From assembly GCA_021846965.1 (NCBI GenBank), contig JAJZWA010000009.1, positions 1-64,000 of the forward strand: a DNA stretch of 64,000 nucleotides, in the 5' to 3' direction. The notes beneath the pieces are model-generated. The model was not told the DNA's origin. It did not search any database and saw only the letters and a list, made by a program, of their open reading frames with translations. This document shows, piece by piece, positions 33,089 to 42,616 of this stretch. How positions within the stretch are numbered: position 1 is the stretch's first letter; each line of letters starts with the position of its first letter. The position numbers and the translations under genes are program-made. The stretch comes from Pseudomonadota bacterium (GTDB lineage: Bacteria; Pseudomonadota; Gammaproteobacteria; Burkholderiales; Burkholderiaceae_C).

Positions 33089-34822
33089 ATGCACAAGCGA
33101 CTTTCCTCCCGTCATCTGCGTTTTGCGATGCTGCCCGCGGCGGCGGCGGTCGCGCTGGCCCTGACCGCCTGCGGCGGCGGCGGCGGCGGGGGAGCCGGAC
33201 CCGGGGGCGTTTCCCTCAGCGGCGCCGCCATCGACTCGCCGCTGCCCGGAGCCACCATCACCATCACCGCGGGAGCTCCGCTGGCCGACGGCGGATCCCC
33301 CATCGGCACGGCCACGGCCAACTCCCAGGGCTCCTTCACCCTCAGCGTGACCCTGCCCAGCACCAGCACGCCCATCTTCGCCAATGCCGCCGCGGTGGGC
33401 CGCAGCGCCGGCTCCACCTCGCTGGAGCTCAGCAGCTATCTGGGACAGTCCGACGTGCTGGCCACCGTCGGCACCCTGAGCACCATCAACCTGCCCGATC
33501 TGGACATCAGCCCGGTGAGCACGGCCGCGCTGGCGGTGTACGCGCAGACCCATGGCGGCAGCTACTCCACGCTGAGCCCCGCCACCTACGCCAGCACCAT
33601 CGCCACCTATCGCAACGACATCCTGGCCATCGCCGCCGCCGTGAAGGCCGTGGGCGACAACTACTGCACGCCGCAGGCCAGCGTCAGCTCGACCACCGAC
33701 CTGGCGCGTCTCATCGCCTCCAGCGCGACCCTGAGCTCCAGCACCAGCCCGTCCACCACGCTGGCCACGGCCGCCGCCGTGCTCGGCGGCACCTGCGCGC
33801 AGGTGCTGCCGGCGCTGCAGATGGCCATCCTGGCCGATCCCGACTTCGCGCCGGAACTCGATCTGGGCGACGTGATCGACGCCAATGTGCAAAGCGTGGT
33901 GCCCGGCACCTACCAGTTGCAGGCCCTGGTGGCGGAGACCCCGCTGAACTGGAATGTCAACACCGGCAGCGGCTCGGTGAACAACTCCGGCACCCCCAAC
34001 CCCGCCGAAGTGGTGGTCGACCCCAGCGTGACCATCGACGCCTCGGGCACTGTCAGCTCCAGCGACTCCAAGGTCTCGGGCACCCTGGTCGGCAATCTGC
34101 TGACCCTGAACCTGACGGACGGCTCCGGCCACTCCTATCTGGTGCGCGCCAAGATCGCCTCCCTGCCCACCAACCTGTCCAGTCAACAGGCCTATGTGAT
34201 CCAGGGCGGTGGCGTGAACACCGGCAGCCAGCTGCTGGCCAGTGTCTCCGCGGCGCTGGTGCCGGCCACCGCGGTGCCGGTCTGGAACGGCTACACGCAG
34301 CACTCCTCGGAGGACGGGGGAGCGCGCTGCAGCACCGGCCAGTACCCGTTGCGCTTCGATCTCGACGGCCTGTCGTCGGTCGGACACGACGATTCCGTGG
34401 GCAGCCTGGGCGCCTGCGTGACTCCGAGCAGCAATGGCTGGACCATGAGCCTGGCCAGCTTCAACGCCATTTCCGGCGACGATGGCGAGGGCCACAGTTT
34501 CAGCATGCCGCTGGTCGACACCCTGACCCAGGGCACGGTCACCCCGAGCAACACCATCACCTGGACCGAGGCGGCCAGTCCGGCGGCGCCCTTCATCCTG
34601 GAGGCTCCGGCGCTGAACCTGACGGTGAGCAACAGCACCACGACCACCTCGACCACCTACACCGGCAACGCCTACTACGTGATGGGAACCCATGCCGTGG
34701 TGGTGTCCTCCAGCAGCGGTGGCAATGTGGTGCTGAACCTGCAGGACAGCTTCATGACCCGCTTGTCCGAGTCCAGCCAGAACGACGGTGGCGACGCTTC
34801 GCAGCAGCTGGGCGACCATTGA
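33089..34822 (+). CDS. Large secreted lipoprotein of unknown function
   Basis: A 577-residue predicted lipoprotein: signal peptide, lipobox LTAC with Cys28, then a run of seven glycines as spacer. Residues about 40-110 look like a carboxypeptidase-regulatory/Ig-like beta domain (GAAIDSPLPGATITI). The rest is rich in Ser, Thr and Val, low in charge, and predicted all-beta. AGGAG eight bases upstream supports the start. The EAL gene overlaps its stop by one triplet (TGATG). I do not recognise a family; a cell-surface or adhesin-like role is inference. Confidence 0.8.
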   Translation: MHKRLSSRHLRFAMLPAAAAVALALTACGGGGGGGAGPGGVSLSGAAIDSPLPGATITITAGAPLADGGSPIGTATANSQGSFTLSVTLPSTSTPIFANAAAVGRSAGSTSLELSSYLGQSDVLATVGTLSTINLPDLDISPVSTAALAVYAQTHGGSYSTLSPATYASTIATYRNDILAIAAAVKAVGDNYCTPQASVSSTTDLARLIASSATLSSSTSPSTTLATAAAVLGGTCAQVLPALQMAILADPDFAPELDLGDVIDANVQSVVPGTYQLQALVAETPLNWNVNTGSGSVNNSGTPNPAEVVVDPSVTIDASGTVSSSDSKVSGTLVGNLLTLNLTDGSGHSYLVRAKIASLPTNLSSQQAYVIQGGGVNTGSQLLASVSAALVPATAVPVWNGYTQHSSEDGGARCSTGQYPLRFDLDGLSSVGHDDSVGSLGACVTPSSNGWTMSLASFNAISGDDGEGHSFSMPLVDTLTQGTVTPSNTITWTEAASPAAPFILEAPALNLTVSNSTTTTSTTYTGNAYYVMGTHAVVVSSSSGGNVVLNLQDSFMTRLSESSQNDGGDASQQLGDH

Positions 34823-35655
34823 TGATGGATCCGGTCGCCGCGAGCAGCGCGCCGCCGCGCCGCCGGGCCCTGCGCCCGGCCCGCGGCACGCAACGTCAGC
34901 TGCTGGACGAGCTGCGCCACGCGGCGCACCGGGGCCAGTTGCGTCTGGCCTACCAACCCATCCAGAGCCTGCGCGGCACCGGCGCGCCGGACTTCGAGGC
35001 CCTGCTGCGCTGGAACCATCCCCTGTTCGGGGAAATTGCTCCCGAGCGCTTCATTGCCCTGGCCGAGCACAGCGGCCTGATCCTGGACATCGGGGACTGG
35101 GTGTTTCGCACCGCCGCGGCCGAGTGCATGCGCCTGCGCGCATGCAGCGGCCGCGACGTGCGCATCGGGGTCAATGTCTCGCCCCTGCAACTGGGTTCGC
35201 GCGCGACCATGCAACTGTGGCTGCAGCACCTGCGGGACCTGCAACTGCCCGCGGATGCGCTGACGGTGGAAATCACCGAACGGGTCATGCTGCGGCACCC
35301 CGAGGCGGTGGCCGGGCAGCTCCGCCTGCTGGCCGATGCCGGCGTGCGCATCGCGCTGGACGACTTCGGCGTGGGCTATTCCAACCTGGCCATGCTCGGC
35401 CAGTTGCCGGTGCACGCCCTCAAGCTCGATCGCTCGCTCACCCAGGCCCTGGTGGCCAGCGAACGCCACCGCACCATCGCCGGGTCCATCGTCGGCATGG
35501 CGCATCGCCTGCGCATGCAGGTGGTGGCCGAGGGGGTGGAGCAGACCACGCAGGCCGCGATCACCCACGAGTTGGGCTGCGACTTCGCCCAGGGCTGGTG
35601 GTACGGCCGGCCGCTGAGCGCGGCACGCACGGAGCAATGGCTTCGCGCCTCCTGA
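34822..35655 (+). CDS. EAL-domain c-di-GMP phosphodiesterase
   Basis: A 277-residue stand-alone EAL protein that would hydrolyse c-di-GMP to pGpG. The catalytic set looks complete: EALLRW (Glu59), NVSPLQL, EITE, DDFGVGYS, KLDRSL, AEGVEQ and QGWWYGRPL. There is no sensory domain and no membrane segment; the first 25 residues are Arg/Ala-rich. The start shares bases with the stop of the lipoprotein gene, so the two are coupled. Control probably comes from expression through the palindromic promoter. Confidence 0.93.
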   Translation: MMDPVAASSAPPRRRALRPARGTQRQLLDELRHAAHRGQLRLAYQPIQSLRGTGAPDFEALLRWNHPLFGEIAPERFIALAEHSGLILDIGDWVFRTAAAECMRLRACSGRDVRIGVNVSPLQLGSRATMQLWLQHLRDLQLPADALTVEITERVMLRHPEAVAGQLRLLADAGVRIALDDFGVGYSNLAMLGQLPVHALKLDRSLTQALVASERHRTIAGSIVGMAHRLRMQVVAEGVEQTTQAAITHELGCDFAQGWWYGRPLSAARTEQWLRAS

Positions 35656-35783
35656 TCCGGTGCGCTCGGCAGGCTGCATGGGCCCTGCGCCAACTCCCGA
35701 CGGAAGACTCGGGCGCGGTTCGGCAGTCGGTGTAAGCTACCCCCAGTATGAACCGCGGGAATTTCCGCAACCTGGGGAGGACT

Positions 35784-36317
35784 ATGGGCGCTGGCAGATG
35801 CAGGACCTGGATCCGTGGAATGACCATCGCCATGCTGATCGGCATGAGCGGCGGGGCCTCGGCGCAGAGCATGTCCATGCCCATGCCGATGCATGGGGGC
35901 GCTGCGGCAGCGGCCTCCGGCAGCGCGCCCACCGATGCGAGCCACGGCGACGCCCGGGTGCCGGTTGACTTCCCGCCCGCGCTGCGGCGCGAGGTGCTGG
36001 CGACCATGCGCATGCATCTGCAAGGCCTGGCCGAGATCCAGCAGGCGATGACCCAGGGGCGCTTCGACGACGCGGCGCGCCTGGCCTCGATGACCCTGGG
36101 CATGTCGTCGATGCACGGCGACCAGGCCGCGCAGGAAGCGCGCTACATGCCGCCCGGGATGCGTGAACTGGGCGCCCGCCTGCACATGCAGGCCGGCGAG
36201 TTCATCCTGGCCGCGCAGGACGCCACCGCGACCGGCGACCACCACAAGCCGCAGACCATCCTCGGGCACATGATGCAGACCTGCGTGGCCTGCCACGCGG
36301 CCTACCGGCTGCAATAG
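35784..36317 (+). CDS. Secreted protein with C-terminal CxxCH haem motif (cytochrome c'-like)
   Basis: A 177-residue exported protein. A signal peptide with Arg-rich start ends near GGASA (about residue 28). A Met/His-rich stretch follows (SMSMPMPMHGG), then a helical region (about 70-160), and a single haem-binding CVACH at residues 167-171, four residues from the end region. The C-terminal position of the haem site and the helical body match class II cytochromes c (c' or c556). The Met/His-rich stretch might bind copper. Start is uncertain: GGGGAGG is only three bases from this ATG; ATGs at 35748 and 35820 are alternatives. Confidence 0.7.
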   Translation: MGAGRCRTWIRGMTIAMLIGMSGGASAQSMSMPMPMHGGAAAAASGSAPTDASHGDARVPVDFPPALRREVLATMRMHLQGLAEIQQAMTQGRFDDAARLASMTLGMSSMHGDQAAQEARYMPPGMRELGARLHMQAGEFILAAQDATATGDHHKPQTILGHMMQTCVACHAAYRLQ

Positions 36318-36461
36318 CCTGCGTCGCGGCCCAGGCGGCCGCGGCCCCGCCCGCGCCCTGGAAGGGGGCGGCAGCGCCAGCATGCAATCCCGCATGCATT
36401 TGCGCGTACGCTCGTGGCAACATGGCAATGCGCGCGCCGCCCGGGCGCGCCTCCTGACCCC

Positions 36462-38096
36462 ATGCCCTTGCGACGACTCCGCCTCGCCGAGCGCGCAGCG
36501 CCGATCCGCTATGCGGTGGCGAGCGCGATATTCCTCGCGGCCCTAGCGCTGCGTTTCGTGGCGCTGCCTGTCGATCAACGCGCTGGATTTTTCACGTTCT
36601 ATCCTGCGGTTGTTCTTGTTTTTTATCTATGTGGAACTGGGCCCGGCTTATGGGTGCTCCTGTTGAGCGCGGCAAGCGGCGTGTATTTCTTCTACCCCCC
36701 CTACGCCTCCTGGACCCTCACGCCGACCTCCGCGCTGGTTGCGCTGTCCTTCATCGGGTCCTCGCTGGTGATCGCCATGGTCATGCGCAGCTGGCAGAGC
36801 GACAACCAGCGCCTGGGCCAGGCCCTGGCCCGGGCGCAGCTGAGCGACGCGCGCTGGCGGGCCATGGTCAACGACCAGAGCGACCTGGTGCTGCGCTTCG
36901 ATGAGCAGGGCCGCGTGGTGTTTGCCAACGACACGGCGCAGCGTCTGTTCGGCGAAGCCGCGCAGCCGGGGCGACGAGGGAGCTGGCGGCAGGCCGTGCA
37001 TCCTGAGGACCTCCCCGGGGTCCTGGAGCGCCTGGCGACCTTGAGCCCTGCCAGGCCCAGCGTGCGCTTCGACTGTCGCGTACTCGACGTGGACGGCGAG
37101 GTGCACTGGATCGATTTCGTCGACCATGCCTTTCACGACCCGGCGCAGCGCCTGCTGGAGGTGCAGAGCGTGGGGCGCGACGTCAGCGAGCTGACCGAGG
37201 CGCGCCAGGTGCTCGAGGGCGTGGTGCGCGAGCAGCATGCCATGCTCCACAGCGACCTGCTGGGCATCATCAAGATCCGCAATCGGAAGACCATCTGGGC
37301 CAACTCGGCCTTCGAGCGCATGTTCGGCTACGAGCCCGGGGAGCTGCTCGGGAAGTCCTCGCGCATCCTGTATTCCGACGCGGCAACCTACCTCGCGGTG
37401 GGACGCGAGGCCTACCAGGTGCTGCAATCGGGCGGCACCTACCGGGCCCAGGCGCACATGGTGAAGAAGTCGGGCGAAGCCATGTGGGTGGATATCAGCG
37501 GAACCATGCTCGCCGCCGAGCGCGAGGAGTCCCTGTGGATGATGCTGGATATCACGGCGTTGAAGATCCGCGAGCAGCGCATCGAGGCCCTGGCCTACCA
37601 CGACGCCCTGACGGGCCTGCCCAACCGCGCGCTGCTGCTGCAGTTGCTCGAGCGCGAGCTGGCCGCGCGGCGGCGTCTGGACAATGAACTGGCCGTGTGT
37701 TTCATCGATCTGGACAAGTTCAAGCCCATCAACGATGCCCACGGCCACGAGGCCGGCGACCATGTGCTCCGGGTGGTGGCCGAGCGCCTGCAGGAAAGCG
37801 TGCGGGGCAACGACATCGTGGCGCGCCTGGGTGGCGACGAGTTCGTGGTGGTGCTCACCCACTTGCCCGACGCGATGGTCGTGCGCGACACCCTGCAGCG
37901 CCTGCTCGATCGTCTGCGCGCGCCGATCGCCCTGGCCGACGGCGCCATCGCCTGCGTATCGGCCAGCATCGGCATCGCCCTGTGTCCCGAAGATGCCCAG
38001 AGCACGCAGGGGCTTCTGCGCTGCGCCGATCAGGCGATGTACGAGGCCAAGGGAGCCGGCCGCGATCAGCTGCGCTTCTTCGAGCAGGCGGCCTGA
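36462..38096 (+). CDS. Membrane diguanylate cyclase with DUF4118 and PAS domains
   Basis: A 544-residue protein that would make c-di-GMP. A DUF4118/KdpD-like four-helix membrane region (residues about 15-105) is followed by two PAS domains (about 130-255 and 265-375) and a GGDEF domain (about 385-540). The active site GGDEF is at residues 457-461 and the inhibitory I-site RGND sits five residues before it. No EAL domain. The start MPLRRL lacks a clear ribosome site; a longer GTG start at 36414 is possible. Confidence 0.9.
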   Translation: MPLRRLRLAERAAPIRYAVASAIFLAALALRFVALPVDQRAGFFTFYPAVVLVFYLCGTGPGLWVLLLSAASGVYFFYPPYASWTLTPTSALVALSFIGSSLVIAMVMRSWQSDNQRLGQALARAQLSDARWRAMVNDQSDLVLRFDEQGRVVFANDTAQRLFGEAAQPGRRGSWRQAVHPEDLPGVLERLATLSPARPSVRFDCRVLDVDGEVHWIDFVDHAFHDPAQRLLEVQSVGRDVSELTEARQVLEGVVREQHAMLHSDLLGIIKIRNRKTIWANSAFERMFGYEPGELLGKSSRILYSDAATYLAVGREAYQVLQSGGTYRAQAHMVKKSGEAMWVDISGTMLAAEREESLWMMLDITALKIREQRIEALAYHDALTGLPNRALLLQLLERELAARRRLDNELAVCFIDLDKFKPINDAHGHEAGDHVLRVVAERLQESVRGNDIVARLGGDEFVVVLTHLPDAMVVRDTLQRLLDRLRAPIALADGAIACVSASIGIALCPEDAQSTQGLLRCADQAMYEAKGAGRDQLRFFEQAA

Positions 38097-38138
38097 AGGG
38101 CCGGCGCGATGCCGGCGGATAGCGGCAAATCGCGGCCT

Positions 38139-38516
38139 TCAGATCCCCGAGGAGCGCCCATGCGGCGCTGAGGCGCCCGAGGCCCCGGAATCCTCGGCCG
38201 GCGCCGACAGCGAGCGACCCAGCGGAAAGAAATGCCAGGCGATGCCCAGCACCGCCACCGAGCGCGAATCGCCCGATTCGATGCGGTAGATGGAGAACAC
38301 TCCGTAGTTGCTGCGCTGCGTGTTCGACAGCAGGTAGGAGCGTGTCAGCCCGGGCAGCAGGCCGGCGAAAAAGCCCAGTGCGCCGGGAGCCTGCTCGAAC
38401 TGCCGGCTCGCATAGCTCGCGAAATCGTCCAGGCCCGGGTTGCCCACGGCGAGCACGGCCACGACCACCGCCAGCGCGAACAGCAGGCGGGAAATTCTGG
38501 GCGCGAAGGATTTCAT
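38139..38516 (-). CDS. DUF4359-like small exported or membrane protein
   Basis: A 125-residue protein with a single N-terminal hydrophobic segment (about residues 9-25), then NPGLDDFASYASRQFEQ and a second conserved-looking block SNYGVFSIYRIE followed by VLGIAWHFFPL. This pattern resembles DUF4359 proteins. It begins three bases after the gamma-glutamyltransferase stop and is probably in the same transcript. The C-terminus is Ser/Ala/Gly-rich. Function unknown. Confidence 0.65.
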   Translation of the reverse strand: MKSFAPRISRLLFALAVVVAVLAVGNPGLDDFASYASRQFEQAPGALGFFAGLLPGLTRSYLLSNTQRSNYGVFSIYRIESGDSRSVAVLGIAWHFFPLGRSLSAPAEDSGASGASAPHGRSSGI

Positions 38517-38519
38517 GGT

Positions 38520-40157
38520 TCAGAAGCCGGCCGCGAGGCCGTCGCGGCGGGAATCGCTGGCCGCCACGTAGCCGCGGTCCGCGTTGTCGTGTTCGAGACG
38601 CCAGATGAACTGGCCCGAGCCGAAATCCATGTAGCTGTCCTCGATGGACCGGATGACGTGGCCCCGTGCCACCAGTTCACGCACGCAACCGGCGTCCAGC
38701 GTGGACTCCACGTCGATGCTGAAATCGCGATTGACCTTCCAGCGCGGCGCGTCGCAGGCGGCCTGCGGCTGCTGGCCGTAGTCCAGCATGCGCACCAAGG
38801 TCTGCAGATGCCCCTGCGGCTGCATGTCGCCGCCCATGACCCCGAAACTCATCACCGCCTGCCGGCTGCCCTGCACCTCGCGGCTGAGGAAGGCCGGAAT
38901 GATGGTGTGGAAAGGACGCTTGCCCGGCGCCACGACGTTGGGCGACGCCGGATCCATCGAGAAACCATAGCCGCGGTTCTGCAGCGAAATCCCCAGCTCC
39001 GGAACGACCACGCCGGAGCCGAAGCCCATGTAGTTGGACTGGATGAAACTGATCATGCGCCCCTGCTCGTCGGCGGCGCTCAGGTAGATGGTCCCGCCGG
39101 CGCGAGGCATGCCGAATCGGAAGGCCGTCGCGCGCTTCGGATCGATCAGGGCCGCGCGGGACTTCAGGTAGGACTCATCGAGCATCTCGGCCGGACTCAG
39201 CTCCATGGAGCGGGGGTCGGCCACGTAGCGGTACACGTCGGCGAAGGCCAGTTTCATGGCCTCGATCTGCAGGTGCTGGGATTGCACCCCGTCGCGCGGC
39301 AGCGAGGCCAGGTCGAACTGGCCGAGGATGCCCAGCGCGATCAGCGCGGCGATGCCCTGCCCGTTGGGCCCGATCTCGTGCACCGTGTAGCCGCGATAGT
39401 CCTTGGCGATGGGCTCCACCCACTGCGCCTGGTAACCCCGCAGGTCCTCCAGGGTCATGGCGCCGCCGCAGTCGCGCGAGAAGGCGGCGATGCGCTCGGC
39501 GATCTCGCCCTCGTAGTAGCTGCGCGCCCCCTGCTCGGCCAGCATGCGCAGGCTGCGCGCGTGCCCGGGCAGGCGCAGGTGCTCGCCCACCTCCGGCGCA
39601 CGCCCGCGAGGCATGAAGGTCTGGGCGAAGCCCGGCTGCCCGCTCAACTCGGCGACCGCGGCCTGCCACTTGCGGGCCACGATGGGGGACACCGCGTAGC
39701 CGCGCTCGGCCACCTCGATGGCGGGTGCCATGAGGTCGGCGAAGGGCCGCGAGCCGAATCTGGCGTGCAAGGCCTCCCAGCCGGCGATGACCCCGGGCAC
39801 GGTCACCGTGTCCCAGCCGCGCATGGGATGCCGTGCCAGCCCACCCTGCTCGCCGTGGCGCTCGCGGAAGTACTCCAGGCTCCAGGCGGCCGGCGCCGTG
39901 CCGGAGGCGTTCAGGCCGTGCAATCGCCCGCCGTCCCACACCAGCGCGAAGGCGTCGCTGCCCAGTCCGCAGGACACGGGCTCCACGACCGTGATCACGG
40001 CGGCGGCCGCGATGGCCGCATCGATGGCGTTGCCGCCCTGCCACAGCACGCGCAGCCCGGCCTGCGCGGCCAGCGGGTGCGACGTGGACACCACGTTGCG
40101 GGCGAACACCGGCACCCGGGTGCTCGGATAGGGGTTGTGCCAGTCGAAGGAGGTCAT
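38520..40157 (-). CDS. Gamma-glutamyltransferase family protein
   Basis: A 545-residue N-terminal-nucleophile hydrolase that would cleave gamma-glutamyl bonds of glutathione or related amides. The precursor is expected to self-cleave before Thr356 in GGTIYL, followed by the small-subunit motif GRMISFIQSNYMGFGSG. Another conserved part is GGNAIDAAIAAA near residue 42. There is no signal peptide, unlike periplasmic Ggt, so it belongs to the cytoplasmic YwrD-like branch. Start MTSFDWHNPYPS at 40157 is chosen inside a longer frame. Confidence 0.88.
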   Translation of the reverse strand: MTSFDWHNPYPSTRVPVFARNVVSTSHPLAAQAGLRVLWQGGNAIDAAIAAAAVITVVEPVSCGLGSDAFALVWDGGRLHGLNASGTAPAAWSLEYFRERHGEQGGLARHPMRGWDTVTVPGVIAGWEALHARFGSRPFADLMAPAIEVAERGYAVSPIVARKWQAAVAELSGQPGFAQTFMPRGRAPEVGEHLRLPGHARSLRMLAEQGARSYYEGEIAERIAAFSRDCGGAMTLEDLRGYQAQWVEPIAKDYRGYTVHEIGPNGQGIAALIALGILGQFDLASLPRDGVQSQHLQIEAMKLAFADVYRYVADPRSMELSPAEMLDESYLKSRAALIDPKRATAFRFGMPRAGGTIYLSAADEQGRMISFIQSNYMGFGSGVVVPELGISLQNRGYGFSMDPASPNVVAPGKRPFHTIIPAFLSREVQGSRQAVMSFGVMGGDMQPQGHLQTLVRMLDYGQQPQAACDAPRWKVNRDFSIDVESTLDAGCVRELVARGHVIRSIEDSYMDFGSGQFIWRLEHDNADRGYVAASDSRRDGLAAGF

Positions 40158-40253
40158 GAGGCGAGCGGTTGGCGCGGGAGGCGGGACGGCGAGGGCTGTG
40201 CCCGCCGTCCCGCACTGCCGACGACCAACCAAGCGCCTCGCCAAAAATCTTAA

Positions 40254-42266
40254 TCAAAACCTGACGAAGGCGTCCCGGGCCAGCGCGGGAAGGCTCGCGG
40301 GTTCGGCGCGCGCCTGGGCCCGAGACCCGCGATCCCCCCGTGCAGGCTGGCGGCCGGAGCGGTCGCGCCCGGCGAGGTCAGCGCCCGCCGCATCGCCAGC
40401 GGCGCCGCGCGCGAGCCGGAACTGTGCCACGTCGCGCTGCAGCTCCTGGGCCTGGGAGTTCATCGTCTCGGCCGTCGCGGCCAGTTGCTCGGAAGCGGAG
40501 GCGCCCTGCTGGGTGGCCACGTTGATCTGCGACACGGCCTGGCTGATCTGCACGATTCCCGTGGCCTGCTCGTCACTGGCCGCGCTGATCTCCTCGACCT
40601 GGCCGGCGGTGCGGATGATCGCCGGCACCATGTCCTTGAGCAGTTCCCCGGCGCGCACGGCATGGCCCACCGAACGCCCGGCGAGTTCCCCGATCTGCGC
40701 TGCCGAGGCCTGCGCGCGCTCCGCCAGCTTGCGCACCTCGGCTGCCACCACGGCGAAGCCCTTGCCCTGCTCGCCCGCGCGGGCTGCCTCGATGGCGGCA
40801 TTGAGCGCCAGCATGTTGGTCTGGTAGGCGATGTCGTCGATGATCGAGATGCGCTCGGCGATGGCCTGCATGTCGTCCACGGTCTTCTGCACGGCTTCGC
40901 CGCCTTCGCGTGCCTGCCCGGCGACCTCATGCGCCGTGCGGGCCGTCTGGCGCGCTCCATCGGCGCTCTGACGCACCGAGGCCTGTGCCTGCTCCAGCGT
41001 GGCCGAGATCTCCTCCACCGAGGCGGCCTGCTCGGAGGCCCCTTGCGACAGGGTCATGGAGGCGGCAGAGACCTCGCCGGCGGCAGTGCTCAGCTGATCG
41101 GCGGTGGACTGGATGGAACCCAGCACGCCCTCGAGTTTGCGCACCATGTCGCGCAAGCAGGCCAGCACGCTGTGATGGTCGGTCTGCGCACAGCGGATGG
41201 GCACCGTGAAATCCCCCTCCGCCACGGCATTGGCGATGCCGGCCAGTTCCTTGGGATCGGCGCCCAGATGCCTGAGCAGCCCTGCCAGGGCACGCGCGAA
41301 GGCCGCCGCCAGCGCCAGCACCGCCAGGGCCAGGGCCGTCTCCAGCGCGACCCCCATGCGCTGGACCGATTGCTCGTGCTCGACCCGGGCCGCCAGCGCG
41401 GCCATCATGCTCCGCTGGAGACGGCCCATGGCATCGATGCGTGCCGTGGCGGCGTCGAACCAGGTCTGGGCATCGAGCCCGTAGCCACCGGTGGAGGCCT
41501 TGTCCAGCACGGAGCCGACCATGGTGTCCACCTGCTGGGAATCGATGGCCTGCAGCGCGCTCACCGCGTCCGCGTCCGCCAAGGCCCGGAACTGGCCCAG
41601 GTAGGCCTGCTCCTTCGCGGCGCTGCCGATCACGTGCTGCAACGACGGCAGGTCCAGTGGCGCATCGGCCGCCAGGACCCCGTTGAGCAGGCCACGCTCC
41701 TGGCCGGCCTGCTCGCCGGCGTCCGCCAGGTCGGCGTAGGCGGACAGGGCCAGGGTGGTCGCCGTGTCGCCGGCGGTCCGGGGCGCGAAGTCGACCACCT
41801 GGATCAGCCCGGCAATGGCGCGCCCGTAGCGGGCGATCACCTGGGCGCTGCTCAGTTGCAGGGCGCTCACGCCCTGGCGCGTGCCGGGCAGCGAGTCGAG
41901 TCCGCGCAAGCTGGCCGCCAGCTTCGATGCGAGGCCCGGAGGCAGCGCGAGGCGCTGCGCCCGCTCGAGTTCACGCAATGTGCCCAGCGTGGTATCGGTG
42001 GACTGACGCTGCGACGAAAGGGCGTCGCCGAAGCGGGAACCCTTGCTGGCGATGAAGCCCGCCGACAATCCGCGCTCGCGCTGCAGGGAGGCCACAAGGT
42101 CGCCCACCGCGCCGATGGTCCGCACGACCGTGGCATTGCGCCGGGCCGTACGCAGGTCTGCCCAGTCCGAGCGCAGACTGAGCACGATATGGAACACCGC
42201 TCCGACCAGGACCAGCCCGAACAGCAGGAACAGCCGGCCCCGCAACCCCCGAAACATCTGCAACAT
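40254..42266 (-). CDS. Chemoreceptor with nitrate/nitrite-sensing NIT domain
   Basis: A 670-residue methyl-accepting chemotaxis protein. A membrane helix (about residues 10-28) leads to a NIT domain (about 40-290) recognisable by [24 protein letters not shown] second helix (about 310-330) and a HAMP-like linker lead to the signalling domain, whose hairpin tip reads [20 protein letters not shown] followed by [18 protein letters not shown]. The C-terminus carries about 40 extra Arg/Ala-rich residues and no CheR-docking pentapeptide. It should steer cells toward nitrate or nitrite, and its promoter carries an FNR/Dnr-like box. Confidence 0.92.
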   Translation of the reverse strand: MLQMFRGLRGRLFLLFGLVLVGAVFHIVLSLRSDWADLRTARRNATVVRTIGAVGDLVASLQRERGLSAGFIASKGSRFGDALSSQRQSTDTTLGTLRELERAQRLALPPGLASKLAASLRGLDSLPGTRQGVSALQLSSAQVIARYGRAIAGLIQVVDFAPRTAGDTATTLALSAYADLADAGEQAGQERGLLNGVLAADAPLDLPSLQHVIGSAAKEQAYLGQFRALADADAVSALQAIDSQQVDTMVGSVLDKASTGGYGLDAQTWFDAATARIDAMGRLQRSMMAALAARVEHEQSVQRMGVALETALALAVLALAAAFARALAGLLRHLGADPKELAGIANAVAEGDFTVPIRCAQTDHHSVLACLRDMVRKLEGVLGSIQSTADQLSTAAGEVSAASMTLSQGASEQAASVEEISATLEQAQASVRQSADGARQTARTAHEVAGQAREGGEAVQKTVDDMQAIAERISIIDDIAYQTNMLALNAAIEAARAGEQGKGFAVVAAEVRKLAERAQASAAQIGELAGRSVGHAVRAGELLKDMVPAIIRTAGQVEEISAASDEQATGIVQISQAVSQINVATQQGASASEQLAATAETMNSQAQELQRDVAQFRLARGAAGDAAGADLAGRDRSGRQPARGDRGSRAQARAEPASLPALARDAFVRF

Positions 42267-42418
42267 GGCCCACCTCGGCGATTTCACGAGTGTGCCGCAC
42301 GGATGGAGCGCGCCTCCAGGCATCCGAATGGCGAAATCGGCATGAAAACCTCGCTTGCTGCAACGAAATGCCAAACACTCTCGCTTGCACGCTGCAAAGG
42401 CGGCTCCCCGATAGCGCC

Positions 42419-42461
42419 AAGATAAGACCCCCTTCAAACAGGGGGGTTGACGTGGGTCAAC
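42419..42461 (-). promoter_or_regulatory. FNR/Dnr-type box and -10 ahead of the NIT chemoreceptor
   Basis: The perfect inverted repeat GTTGAC-GTGG-GTCAAC (42446-42461) contains TTGAC-N4-GTCAA, the form bound by FNR/Anr/Dnr-type regulators. On the minus strand a TATCTT hexamer (42424-42419) follows exactly 22 bases after the box, the class II spacing that puts the box at -41.5. No matching -10 is seen in the rightward direction, so the box most likely drives the chemoreceptor. The 350-base gap 42267-42616 otherwise holds the inverted repeat at 42558 and no further gene I can support. Confidence 0.65.
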
Positions 42462-42557
42462 GCTGCGCGCGCAAGCGATCAGCGCGGCATCGGACCGTCA
42501 GGCCCTTGGCCCTTCCCCTCCTTTGTGCGCGAGCGGGCAGTTCTCATCGGCTGCGCG

Positions 42558-42580
42558 CGGTTCCGATATGCTCGGAACCG
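42558..42580. repeat. Perfect 9-base inverted repeat before the diguanylate cyclase operon
   Basis: CGGTTCCGA and TCGGAACCG flank the five-base loop TATGC. It lies 36 bases upstream of the 48-residue small ORF. As DNA it could be an operator, as RNA a stable hairpin in the 5' leader. No T-run follows, so it is not a standard terminator. Confidence 0.55.
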
Positions 42581-42616
42581 TTGAGCGCCGATAACAATCC
42601 TGCGAAAGGACAAGCG

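Noticed and set aside
33178-33198. Run of seven glycine codons after the lipobox Cys
   Set aside because: Considered as a possible slippage or repeat error, but the frame continues normally on both sides and Gly-rich spacers after lipoprotein Cys are common; treated as a normal linker.
38097-38138. Imperfect inverted repeat between the convergent cyclase and DUF4359 genes
   Set aside because: Arms need a bulge and no T-run is present; it may be a terminator but evidence is too weak to list.
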